Positions 26,339 to 34,811 of a stretch of DNA of 64,000 nt are shown here, one piece after another. The position numbers and the translations under genes are program-made. The DNA is from Mycobacterium nebraskense (lineage in GTDB: Bacteria > Actinomycetota > Actinomycetes > Mycobacteriales > Mycobacteriaceae): the NCBI RefSeq assembly GCF_002102255.1, contig NZ_LQPH01000161.1, positions 1-64,000 on the forward strand. The letters run 5' to 3'. The notes under the pieces are model-generated. The model made no database searches. It was given only the letters and a program-made list of their open reading frames with translations, and was not told the origin of the DNA. The first letter of the stretch is position 1, and every line of letters begins with the position of its first letter.

Positions 26339-26851
26339 CTAAACCCGGCCACCGACACCTTCGTCATGCGCCGCAGCGCCATTCGCACCTAGTGCTTGCG
26401 CCGCCGCGCCATCGTCATGCGCAGTAACGCCGTTCGCACCTAGTGCCAACGGCGCCGCGCCAGGGGCCGCCGCGCCGTTGCCCTCACCTAGTGCTTGCAC
26501 CGCCGCGCCAGTGTGCGCGCTCGCCGCCTTTAACATCATCCGAACGCTACCGACTTTGACCCCAGCCAATTCCGCTATCGCCGCGAGTGATTCGCCGCGA
26601 CCCTGCATTCGAGCCACCGCGATGCCGCCGGCCTGGCGGTGCGTGTGCCGACGCCGCTCTGCCTCTGCCCGAATCTCGAGGATGCGAGTTGCCTCCCACT
26701 CCTCCACGGCCGCCAGGCGACCCAGCTCAACGAGTAACGACGCCGCGTCATCGACGTTTTGCCGCTCGCACTCCACGCGTGCCTCGTTCGCTCTAAGCTG
26801 CGCCTCGCGAACCCGCCTACGCGCCGCTGATTTCGAGTTGATCGTTCCCAT
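26339..26851 (-). CDS. Ala/Gly-repeat protein with a predicted coiled coil and HTH (170 aa)
   Basis: Residues 1-70 are strongly helical and charged (ARRRVREAQLRANEARVECERQ, EATRILEIRAEAERRR). Residues 75-110 resemble a resolvase or Sigma-type HTH (GRGESLAAIAELAGVKVGSVRMML). The C-terminal 60 residues are imperfect repeats of AQALGANGAAAHD, coded by a GC-rich imperfect tandem repeat with three copies of CACCTAGTGC on the plus strand. Looks like a plasmid DNA-binding protein next to the relaxase region. I do not recognise the family. Confidence 0.6.
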   Translation of the reverse strand: MGTINSKSAARRRVREAQLRANEARVECERQNVDDAASLLVELGRLAAVEEWEATRILEIRAEAERRRHTHRQAGGIAVARMQGRGESLAAIAELAGVKVGSVRMMLKAASAHTGAAVQALGEGNGAAAPGAAPLALGANGVTAHDDGAAAQALGANGAAAHDEGVGGRV

Positions 26852-27076
26852 CGCCGCACCATACGACGAACCGGCTGTCCCGCTCTACCACACTGACCAA
26901 CATCAGTGCGTCCACATTTGTCCACCACCAATGTTTCCCGATCCCCCAGTCCCACAACATAAGCCGATCCCACCCTCATGCACCACACACCAATGACCAC
27001 CGGCATCAACCGTTCTGAACCACCCCAGACACCACACACCTCTTGCATTAAGGTCACAGTTTCCTAAGAACCGCCT

Positions 27077-27095
27077 GATCTGTGTAGGACAGATC
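27077..27095. promoter_or_regulatory. Perfect 7-bp-arm inverted repeat upstream of the relaxase: candidate oriT hairpin or operator
   Basis: GATCTGT-GTAGG-ACAGATC, 45 bp before the relaxase start, in a 290-bp intergenic region (26852-27140) that is less GC-rich than its surroundings and has no gene. MobF relaxases usually bind a hairpin next to nic close to their own gene (family knowledge), so this is the best oriT candidate in the window. It could equally be the relaxase autoregulatory operator. Confidence 0.45.
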
Positions 27096-27140
27096 TGCGG
27101 TGTCGTCTCTAACGTGCGCCTCGAAAGGGATTGCACTGCA

Positions 27141-30100
27141 GTGACGATGACTAGCCACAAGCTCACCGCCGGAGACGGTTACCAGTACCTGATCCGGCAA
27201 GTCGCTGCTGTCGACACCACCGCGCGCGGCCGGGCCCCGCTGATCGACTACTACTCGACCAAAGGCGAATCTCCGGGCCGATGGGTGGGATCGGGTCTGG
27301 CATCGCTGTCCTCGACAAGGGCACGTCCGGTGCCCCCCGAAGACCTCGCGAAAGTTTGGGCCGTACCGGTTGATTCGCCGGTCACCGAGGCCCAAATGAA
27401 GGCCCTGTTCGGGGAAGGCTTGCACCCCAACGCCGATGCGATCACCAAGTATGTCGCCGAATGCGGCGTGCGCGGCCTCGCGGCCGCCGAAGCCGCCAAA
27501 CTGGGCCGCAAGTTCCATATCCGCGACAGCGAAACCACCTTTGTGCGCGCCCTGGCAGTGGCCTACCGCGATCACAACGAAGAAGCCGGCCTGCACTGGA
27601 ACGCGCCCATCGCCGCGCCCACGCGCGCCGCGATCCGCACCGTTGTCGCGCGCCGAATGTTCGCTGAGCAGTACAAGCGCGCGCCCGCCGACGATCGCGA
27701 ACTCAGTGGGTTTATCGCGCGGGAAACTCGCGCGCGCACGACCGCGGTCGCCGGCTACGACTTGACGTTTTCGCCCGTGAAGTCAGTGTCGACGCTGTGG
27801 GCGATCGCACCGCGCGCCGTCGCAACAGTGGTAGAGGAATGTCACGACGTAGCGGTCGGTGATGCGCTGGCGTGGCTAGAAACTCACGCCGCATTTACCC
27901 GTTCAGGTAAGGGTGGTGTCGCCCAGGTCGACACCACCGGGCTGCTCGGGGCGGCGTTCACCCACCGCGATTCACGCGCTGGCGATCCTGATCTGCACAC
28001 CCATGTCGCGATCTCCAACAAGGTCGCCACGGTGGGCCCTGACGGTGTGTTGCGTTGGCTGGCGCTTGACGGGCAGCCTGTGCACCAGTTCACCGTGGCC
28101 GCCTCCGAGCTGTACAACACGCGCCTGGAAGCCCACCTTGGACAGCGACTGCAGCTGCGGTTCGCTGATGTGGTCGGCGAGGGCCGCGGCAAGAGGCCGG
28201 TGCGTGAAATCGTGGGAATCTCAGTCGAGCTGATGGCCGCGTGGTCGTCGCGGCGGCTGGCCATCGAAGCCCGCACCGCCGATCTGGCCAAGCAGTTTCA
28301 AGCCGCCCACGGCCGCGAGCCGACCCACGTGGAAACCATCGCGTTGGCTCAACAAGCGACCCTAGAGACCCGCGAAGCCAAACACGAACCCCGATCATTC
28401 GCCGAGCAGCGCCACATGTGGCGCGGCCAAGCGATCGAGGTGCTCGGCGCTGTGCGGGAGCTGACCGCGATGCTGGGCACCGTCTTGTCCGCGCCGGCGC
28501 CCCAAATCGATGCTGTCGATGACGACTGGATCACCGCGCGCGCTGCCCAAGTCATCGCCACGGTTGCCCGGTCCCGCGCGACCTGGCAACGCCACCACGT
28601 GTTCGCCGAGGCGCAGCGCCTCGTTCGTGGCAGCGGGCACGCCGCCGACGAGACGCTGGCCGACAAGATCACCGAGACTGCTTTGGCCGAGCCGCTGTCG
28701 GTTCAGCACATCGATATCGACGACGGTGAAATGGGAGAACCTGCGCAGCTGCGTCGCCGCGATGGAACCAGCGTGCATAGCCGCCACGGCAGCGCTACCT
28801 ACACCTCTCAGGAGCTGCTGGCCGCTGAGCGACGCATCGTTGCTGCCGCCCTCCGACGCGGCGGGCGCACGGTCGAGGACATCGATATCGAGCTGGCGCT
28901 GGCAGACTCGGCCGCACGCGATAAGCAACTCAACGAGGGCCAGGTCGCACTGGTCCGGGAAATGGCAAGCAGCGGGCGCCGAGTGGCGTTGGCGCTGGCC
29001 CCGGCCGGTACCGGGAAGACCACGGCGATGGCCGCGCTGTCGCATGCGTGGCGCTCCTCGGGCGCGACCATCGTCGGCTTAGCCCCCACCGCGGCGGCAG
29101 CCATCGAACTGGGCGAGGATCTGTCGGCCCCGACCGACACCATCGCCAAATACGTCTGGTCGGCCGACCCGGCCAGCGGGTCGAGTCGCTCTGCCCCACC
29201 GCCATGGTTCACCAACGTCGGACGCGACACGCTCATCATCATCGACGAGGCCGGCAAAGCCGGAACGCTCGAACTTGATGCGGTGATCACCCACGCCTTA
29301 GCCCGTGGCGCCAGCATCCGGCTGGTCGGTGATGACTGCCAACTCGCGTCGATCTCAGCCGGTGGCGTGCTGCGCAACATCGCCCACAAGACCGATTCAC
29401 TGACGCTGTCTCAGTTGGTTCGCTTTGGCTCCACCGCCGAAAGCGCAGCGACCCTGGCGATCCGCAGAGGAGACCCCTCTGGACTCGGGTTTTACATCGA
29501 CCACCAGCGTGTGCACGTCGGTGCCGATCAGACCGCCGCCGACATGGCCTACACCGCGTGGGCCGCCGACCTCGACGCGGGCCGCGATTCCCTCCTGTTA
29601 GCACCCACCAACGCCATCGTCGATACCCTCAACGCCCGAGCCCGACTCGATCGCCTCGCCGCGGCTGACCCGGCAACACGGCGCGGCCACGAAATCACCC
29701 TTTCTGATCGGCTTGCCGCCTCTCCCGGCGACCTTATTCGCACCCGCCGCAATGCCCGCCGGCTGCGCTTGAGCCCCACCGATTACGTGCGCAACGGCTA
29801 CCGCTTCCAAATCCTGGAAATCCACCGAAACGGCAGCATCAAAGCCCGCCACCTCGGCAGCGGCCAAACAGTGCGCCTCCCCGCCCACTACGTCATAAAG
29901 CACGTCACCCTCGGCTATGCGGCAACCATTGACTCCGCACAAGGACTCACCGCCGGACACGCCTGCCACATCGTCGGTGCCGGGAGTCTCACTCGCCAAC
30001 TGCTCTACGTGGCATTAACTCGCGGCCGCATCGAAAACCACATCTATCTATCCACCGCGGAATCCGACCCGCACCGGGTGTTGTCGCCCAAAGCAACTCA

Positions 30101-33002
30101 CCCCGAAACGGCCGTCGATGTCCTGACCAAAACGCTGTCACGCGACGGCGCACAAGTCTCGGCCACCAGTGCCGCACGCGAAGCCCGCGACCCCTTCGTG
30201 CGGTTGGGCCCGGCCGCGGCGATGTACTACAACGCCTTGGGCGACGCCGCCCAGGCCCTGGCTTCCCCGGCCCTGCTGGCCCAACTGCACATCACCGCCG
30301 ATCAGCTCTATCCAGGGTTGACCCGCGCCGAAGCATGGCCAGTGCTCTGCAAACACTTGGCGATCATCGGCGCCGACGGGCGCGACCCGTTCGCCACACT
30401 GACCGAGGCCGCCAGCGTAGGCGAGCTTTTCAGTGCCCACGATCCCGCCGCGGTGCTCGACTGGCGCATCGACCCCACCGGCGGACACTCTGCCGGTATC
30501 GGGCCGCTGCGCTGGCTGCCCGCCACTCCCACTTTGCTGGCCAACGACCCCGCATGGGAGAACTGCCTGACCGGTCGCGCCGTGCTGGTTGCCGAGCTGG
30601 CAGACCAGATCCGTGAAACCGTCACCCACCAATGGACACCGGCGACCGCGCCGGCCTGGGCCAAACCCGTGCTGGCCGCCAACCCCCAACTCGCCGCCGA
30701 AATCGCGGTCTTCCGCGCCGCCCACAACGTGGTTGCCGAAGACACCACCCTGCTCGGCCCACCCCAATACGCCGTGCGCGCCCGCACCATCCAAAAACTC
30801 CTCGAAAACCGGGCTCAAGCGGTGGTGCGCACCCAAAGCCCGCATGCTCGCCGCTTTGAGCAGCTGATCGACTCCATCGATCCGCGCATCCGCGCCGACG
30901 GGTACTGGCCCCAACTGGCCGCCCACCTCGCCCAAGCCGCCACCAGCCGGCCCGACCTGCCCGGCCTCGTTCGCGCGGCCGCCATCCAACGTCCGCTCCC
31001 CGACGAGCTGCCCGCCGCCGCGCTGTGGTGGCGTCTTGCCGCCGAACTCACGCCCGCGGCCACCGTCGATGCCCCCCACACCGGCCTGCGCCCTGCCTGG
31101 ATCGCTGACTTGCACAACGTCTTTGGGTCAGCAACCGCGCAATCCATCGTCGCCGATCCCGCCTGGCCCGGCCTCGTCTCAGCTGTCAATGCCGCCGACC
31201 CCACCCGCTGGACCCCCGCCGACCTTCTTCACGTCGCCGCCGAGCACCTGGCCGACGTCGACCCCGACCACACCATCCCCGCCTACCAATACGCCCGCAC
31301 CATCACCTACACCGTCGACCTGATCGGCGGCCACCACGACCACGCCGACCACCCGCTACCCGAACAACCCCCACTGCACCCCGAGGAAGAAGAACAACTT
31401 CCCCCCGACCCCCACGCAACCAGGATTGACATGCCTGCCACCGACCTGTCTACGCAACCGTGGCACCCCGAACTCGTTGAGCCCGACCCGACCAACACCC
31501 CGCTTGAGACCGCCGACGAACTCGCCGGCCTGGACTTCGACGACCTCCCCCGCCACCGCGTGGCACCCCCGCCACTGCCGGCCGCTCTGCTTGACCTCAC
31601 CAGCTTGCGGACCCAATACCAGCAGGCGCTGGCCGACCATCAGGCCCTGCATGCCCGCGCCGCAATTGGTGACGGACCGGCAATGCGCCAAGCCACCCCG
31701 CGCATCCGCGAACTGCGCCAGCGCGCCGACGCCGACCGCCCCTACTTGATCGCCGTTCACGACGTGACCGCCGAATGGGCCGACGCCGAAGCCGAATACG
31801 AGACAGCGCTAAGCCATGTCGACTGGGCGCGCAACCAGCTCGACGAGCTGCAGGCTCAACCTGACGTCGACCCACTTGACATCGCCTCGGCCAAACTCGA
31901 TGTCCAACTGCGACTCATGGCACTCCCCGACACTGCGCCCGCCGAGCGCTATCAGGCTGCGCTTCGCGAAGCACTCGCGGCGCGTGCAAAGGCCGCCGGC
32001 GGCGCGGACCGCGTCATCAGCGGTGACGACGTCGACAACGTCATCGCCGAAGCACGATCCGAAGACGATCGCGCCGTGCTGGCCGCCCGCCGGCGCTCCA
32101 GCCAGCTGCGCCGTGACCTTGACCGCGCAGAACTGGCTGCCGCCGCCGCGTTCGCGGCCGCCGAAACCCGTTCGGCCGAGCACATCACCGCCCAACTCGG
32201 CCAACTGGCCATCGAGCTACGCGTGCTCGAAGCCGCCAGCCGCTTCCAACCGCACCGCCCCCTCAGCCTTGCCAACAGTGCCGCCGCCGACCTCTCCCCC
32301 GCCATAGCCGCCGCCATCACCAGCACCGCAAGGCTGCCCTTCGCCGTCACGGTCGTGCACGCCCAACCCTCGCCCGAGCGCCGCGCCGCCCTGCACACCC
32401 TGCACAGCGCGGCTGCAGCCTCCGAACGAAAGATCCTGTGGTGCAGCCCTACTCGCGAACAAGCCGAGGACGCCGTGACCAACGAGCTCGCCGACACCGC
32501 TGCCACCATCACCGAAACCCACGCCACCATCACCAACAAAAAGTCGCAGTCGCCGTTACCCCCCGGCAGTCTCATCATCATCGACGACGCCGCCAGCGCC
32601 GACCCTGCAATAATCGCCGACCTCGCCGAACACGCCGCGGCCAACCAGTCCGGCCTTGTCCTGCTCGACACGACCGGCCAAACGTGGCCACCCAAGCCTG
32701 CCCAGCGGCTCCTGCGACTCGTCGCCACCGAATTACCCTGGACGACAACCATCGGCGCGCCCCCAACGTCGGCTGTCATCAACCGCGGGACCCCGCCCGA
32801 CCTCGACCCCGCGCTCACCCAGGCAGGGCGCCTGCACCCAGCCATACTCGACGAGCGACTGCGCGACAGCCTCGCACGCGCCGCCCAGCTCCACGCCACC
32901 ATCCACGCCGCCTACCAGCGACACCTTGAGGCCACCTGGCTTCGCGAACGCGGCCCCCACGCCAAGCAACAATCTCCAGAAATCGGCATCACCGATGACT
33001 GA
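27141..33002 (+). CDS. traI: MobF-family conjugative relaxase/helicase, TraI-like (1,953-1,954 aa)
   Basis: Nicks the plasmid at oriT, stays bound to the 5' end and unwinds the transferred strand. The N-terminal TrwC relaxase domain includes SHKLTAGDGYQYLIRQV with candidate catalytic Tyr residues, YYSTKGESPGRWVG, DLTFSPVKSVSTLW, and the metal-binding His triad in FTHRDSRAGDPDLHTHVAISN near residues 272-290. A RecD-type helicase follows, with Walker A APAGTGKT near 620 and Walker B LIIIDEAG near 697. The last about 500 residues are Pro/Ala-rich with helical repeats and a second, degenerate helicase-like segment (LIIIDDAASAD). Start GTG 27141 is 10 bases after AAAGGGA; ATG 27147 is nearly as good. 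It is much longer than F TraI-type catalytic cores but like relaxases of mycobacterial pRAW-type plasmids. Confidence 0.93.
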   Translation: MTMTSHKLTAGDGYQYLIRQVAAVDTTARGRAPLIDYYSTKGESPGRWVGSGLASLSSTRARPVPPEDLAKVWAVPVDSPVTEAQMKALFGEGLHPNADAITKYVAECGVRGLAAAEAAKLGRKFHIRDSETTFVRALAVAYRDHNEEAGLHWNAPIAAPTRAAIRTVVARRMFAEQYKRAPADDRELSGFIARETRARTTAVAGYDLTFSPVKSVSTLWAIAPRAVATVVEECHDVAVGDALAWLETHAAFTRSGKGGVAQVDTTGLLGAAFTHRDSRAGDPDLHTHVAISNKVATVGPDGVLRWLALDGQPVHQFTVAASELYNTRLEAHLGQRLQLRFADVVGEGRGKRPVREIVGISVELMAAWSSRRLAIEARTADLAKQFQAAHGREPTHVETIALAQQATLETREAKHEPRSFAEQRHMWRGQAIEVLGAVRELTAMLGTVLSAPAPQIDAVDDDWITARAAQVIATVARSRATWQRHHVFAEAQRLVRGSGHAADETLADKITETALAEPLSVQHIDIDDGEMGEPAQLRRRDGTSVHSRHGSATYTSQELLAAERRIVAAALRRGGRTVEDIDIELALADSAARDKQLNEGQVALVREMASSGRRVALALAPAGTGKTTAMAALSHAWRSSGATIVGLAPTAAAAIELGEDLSAPTDTIAKYVWSADPASGSSRSAPPPWFTNVGRDTLIIIDEAGKAGTLELDAVITHALARGASIRLVGDDCQLASISAGGVLRNIAHKTDSLTLSQLVRFGSTAESAATLAIRRGDPSGLGFYIDHQRVHVGADQTAADMAYTAWAADLDAGRDSLLLAPTNAIVDTLNARARLDRLAAADPATRRGHEITLSDRLAASPGDLIRTRRNARRLRLSPTDYVRNGYRFQILEIHRNGSIKARHLGSGQTVRLPAHYVIKHVTLGYAATIDSAQGLTAGHACHIVGAGSLTRQLLYVALTRGRIENHIYLSTAESDPHRVLSPKATHPETAVDVLTKTLSRDGAQVSATSAAREARDPFVRLGPAAAMYYNALGDAAQALASPALLAQLHITADQLYPGLTRAEAWPVLCKHLAIIGADGRDPFATLTEAASVGELFSAHDPAAVLDWRIDPTGGHSAGIGPLRWLPATPTLLANDPAWENCLTGRAVLVAELADQIRETVTHQWTPATAPAWAKPVLAANPQLAAEIAVFRAAHNVVAEDTTLLGPPQYAVRARTIQKLLENRAQAVVRTQSPHARRFEQLIDSIDPRIRADGYWPQLAAHLAQAATSRPDLPGLVRAAAIQRPLPDELPAAALWWRLAAELTPAATVDAPHTGLRPAWIADLHNVFGSATAQSIVADPAWPGLVSAVNAADPTRWTPADLLHVAAEHLADVDPDHTIPAYQYARTITYTVDLIGGHHDHADHPLPEQPPLHPEEEEQLPPDPHATRIDMPATDLSTQPWHPELVEPDPTNTPLETADELAGLDFDDLPRHRVAPPPLPAALLDLTSLRTQYQQALADHQALHARAAIGDGPAMRQATPRIRELRQRADADRPYLIAVHDVTAEWADAEAEYETALSHVDWARNQLDELQAQPDVDPLDIASAKLDVQLRLMALPDTAPAERYQAALREALAARAKAAGGADRVISGDDVDNVIAEARSEDDRAVLAARRRSSQLRRDLDRAELAAAAAFAAAETRSAEHITAQLGQLAIELRVLEAASRFQPHRPLSLANSAAADLSPAIAAAITSTARLPFAVTVVHAQPSPERRAALHTLHSAAAASERKILWCSPTREQAEDAVTNELADTAATITETHATITNKKSQSPLPPGSLIIIDDAASADPAIIADLAEHAAANQSGLVLLDTTGQTWPPKPAQRLLRLVATELPWTTTIGAPPTSAVINRGTPPDLDPALTQAGRLHPAILDERLRDSLARAAQLHATIHAAYQRHLEATWLRERGPHAKQQSPEIGITDD

Positions 33003-33137
33003 GTGATCTGCTTAGAACAGGGATCCGTTCCGTTCGGGGTCTCTCGCAGCCAAATTACCGACTCGTCGTCGTCCCCACCGTGCTACGACGCGCGGACGTG
33101 GGCAACCGGTTTTGTCGCCGCTCGGCGACGACGCGAT

Positions 33138-33196
33138 AAATAGTTGAGCCAACCACAACCAATTCGGTGTTATACTTGATTTGAGAACAACTATTT
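33138..33196 (+). promoter_or_regulatory. Promoter and flanking inverted repeat of the kinase-helicase cassette
   Basis: AAATAGTTG (33138-33146) and CAACTATTT (33188-33196) are perfect 9-bp arms 41 bp apart. Between them is a good -10 box TATACT (33171-33176). The local sequence is unusually AT-rich for this window. The right arm lies just before the Shine-Dalgarno of the kinase gene. Binding of a dimer to the two arms would loop the promoter, and the kinase's own N-terminal HTH is the obvious candidate (inference). Confidence 0.6.
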
Positions 33197-33208
33197 CTGG
33201 AGGCAACC

Positions 33209-34765
33209 GTGCGTCTTGGCGGAATATCGGAGGTGGCCGAGGAGCTCGGCGTGAGCACTCAGCGCATCGCGACACTGCGGCAGCGAAACGACTTCCCCGA
33301 CGCGGTGGGGGAGATTGCGCAGGGCCCTATCTGGGACCTCGATGTTGTCGCTGGATGGAACAGCTCAGGCCTCCGTCAGACCAAGGCCGGCAGGCCGAAG
33401 TCGGACGAGAAGACCCGCACGCTGGGTGGGCGATTCCTGCTGGAACACGCTCGGATCGGTGGTGGCGGCTTCGCCGACGTCTTCCGTGCCACCGACCGCA
33501 AGACCAGCGAACTGGTCGCCGTCAAAGTGCTGAAGGACACCGTCGCGGTTGACCCCGAAGCCATCAAGAGGTTTCGGCGTGAGCTTCGGCTCCTCGAAGA
33601 CCTGCACCACCCCAACGTTATTTCGGTGCTTGCCCACGGCGAGACCGACGACGACAACATCTGGTATGCGATGCCGTTGGCGCAGGGCAGCCTGACCGAC
33701 TACGTCGACACGGTGGGCGGCCAAGCGCGATTGATCGTCGACATCATGCGTCAGATCTGCACGGGGCTCGGTTACGTCCATGATCGGGGCATCTATCACC
33801 GAGATCTCAAGCCGGCCAACGTTTTGCGGCTGAGCAACGGCGATTGGGCGGTATCGGATTTCGGGCTTGCCGTTGAGGCCGAGCGGCACACCGACCCGCT
33901 GACCTCAACGCTGCGACAAGGGTTGGGCACGTGGGTCTACACAGCACCGGAGCAGTGGCAACGGGCCCGAAGCGCCGACCACCGTTCCGACATCTACGGT
34001 CTGGGCAAGATCCTGCAGGAGCTCGTGACTCAGGACTTCCCAGTGAACAACGAGGTGGAGCCCGGCCCGCTGCGACCTGTCATCGAGACCGCGATCGCCA
34101 ACTCGCCTGATCGCCGTTACCAGTCGATCGAGCACTTCATGAATGCACTCGAGCGTGCTGTTGATGCACACGAGGAATACGTGGCCAACGAGTCGAAGGA
34201 AGAGGCAGCGGAGCGCCTGCAGGACCGCATGCGCAGTCCGTCGGTCGCCGACGCGGACTTGATCGAGATGATCGAGTGGGCAGCCGCGTTGGATGAGTCC
34301 AGCCACGACGACATGCACGTGCTGACCCGAGTGCTGCCCTGGTGCACTCGAGGGTCCGTCAAATTCCTCTGGAGCGAACAGCGGGGCGCGTTCCAGCGCG
34401 TCTACCAGCGGTTCACCGACTTTCTGAGGCATGGGAACTTCTCGTTCGAGTACTGCGACGTGCTGGCTGACTTCACCCGCATTGTCGTGGCCGAGACGAA
34501 GGACTCCAGCGTGATGCGGATGAGCGTGGGCGCGCTCGCGTCGCTGGGGCCCCGCCACAACCGGTGGCACGTGCGTGACGTCCTGGTCAAGATCCTGCAG
34601 GAGGTCAAGTCTGACGAGATGGCCTCGGCAGCAGTGGAAGCGTTACGGGCGGCCGACGCCGATGACGTCGAGTGGTCGATCAGCGATTTCGCGATCCGCA
34701 CGCTGCCCCCCGCGATCCGTAGCGGCGTCGAGAAGCTGCGGCCTCCGAAGAGTTCCGCATCCTGA
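33209..34765 (+). CDS. HTH-Ser/Thr protein kinase fusion (518 aa)
   Basis: Residues 1-30 form a MerR/AlpA-like winged HTH (ISEVAEELGVSTQRIATLRQRNDFP). Residues about 74-335 form a Hanks-type kinase with all catalytic elements: GGGGFADV (Gly loop, 84-91), Lys106 in VAVKVLK, Glu125, HRDLKPAN (197-204), DFG (217-219), APE (246-248) and Asp261. The C-terminal 180 residues are helical, resemble HEAT-like repeats, and have no transmembrane segment, unlike the PknA/B-type kinases of mycobacteria. GTG 33209 follows TGGAGG. The gene heads a three-gene operon with an SF2 helicase 46 bp downstream. A soluble, DNA-binding kinase beside a helicase suggests DNA-linked signalling such as phage or plasmid defence (inference). 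Confidence 0.85.
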   Translation: MRLGGISEVAEELGVSTQRIATLRQRNDFPDAVGEIAQGPIWDLDVVAGWNSSGLRQTKAGRPKSDEKTRTLGGRFLLEHARIGGGGFADVFRATDRKTSELVAVKVLKDTVAVDPEAIKRFRRELRLLEDLHHPNVISVLAHGETDDDNIWYAMPLAQGSLTDYVDTVGGQARLIVDIMRQICTGLGYVHDRGIYHRDLKPANVLRLSNGDWAVSDFGLAVEAERHTDPLTSTLRQGLGTWVYTAPEQWQRARSADHRSDIYGLGKILQELVTQDFPVNNEVEPGPLRPVIETAIANSPDRRYQSIEHFMNALERAVDAHEEYVANESKEEAAERLQDRMRSPSVADADLIEMIEWAAALDESSHDDMHVLTRVLPWCTRGSVKFLWSEQRGAFQRVYQRFTDFLRHGNFSFEYCDVLADFTRIVVAETKDSSVMRMSVGALASLGPRHNRWHVRDVLVKILQEVKSDEMASAAVEALRAADADDVEWSISDFAIRTLPPAIRSGVEKLRPPKSSAS

Positions 34766-34811
34766 ACCAGATCGCCTTGCCGACAACGTTTTCCACAAAA
34801 GGGGTAGCTTT

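Noticed and set aside
26385..26500. Short repeated words suggesting a CRISPR or iteron array
   Set aside because: The repeats are in phase with an Ala/Gly-repeat coding sequence, have no regular spacers and are imperfect; better explained as protein repeats.
30138..31115. 325-residue minus-strand open frame inside the relaxase
   Set aside because: Gly/Val-rich shadow of the relaxase frame with no recognisable feature.
33012..33275. Minus-strand frames upstream of the kinase (possible antitoxin)
   Set aside because: They cover the kinase promoter and start, have no ribosome-binding site, and translate to low-complexity sequence.
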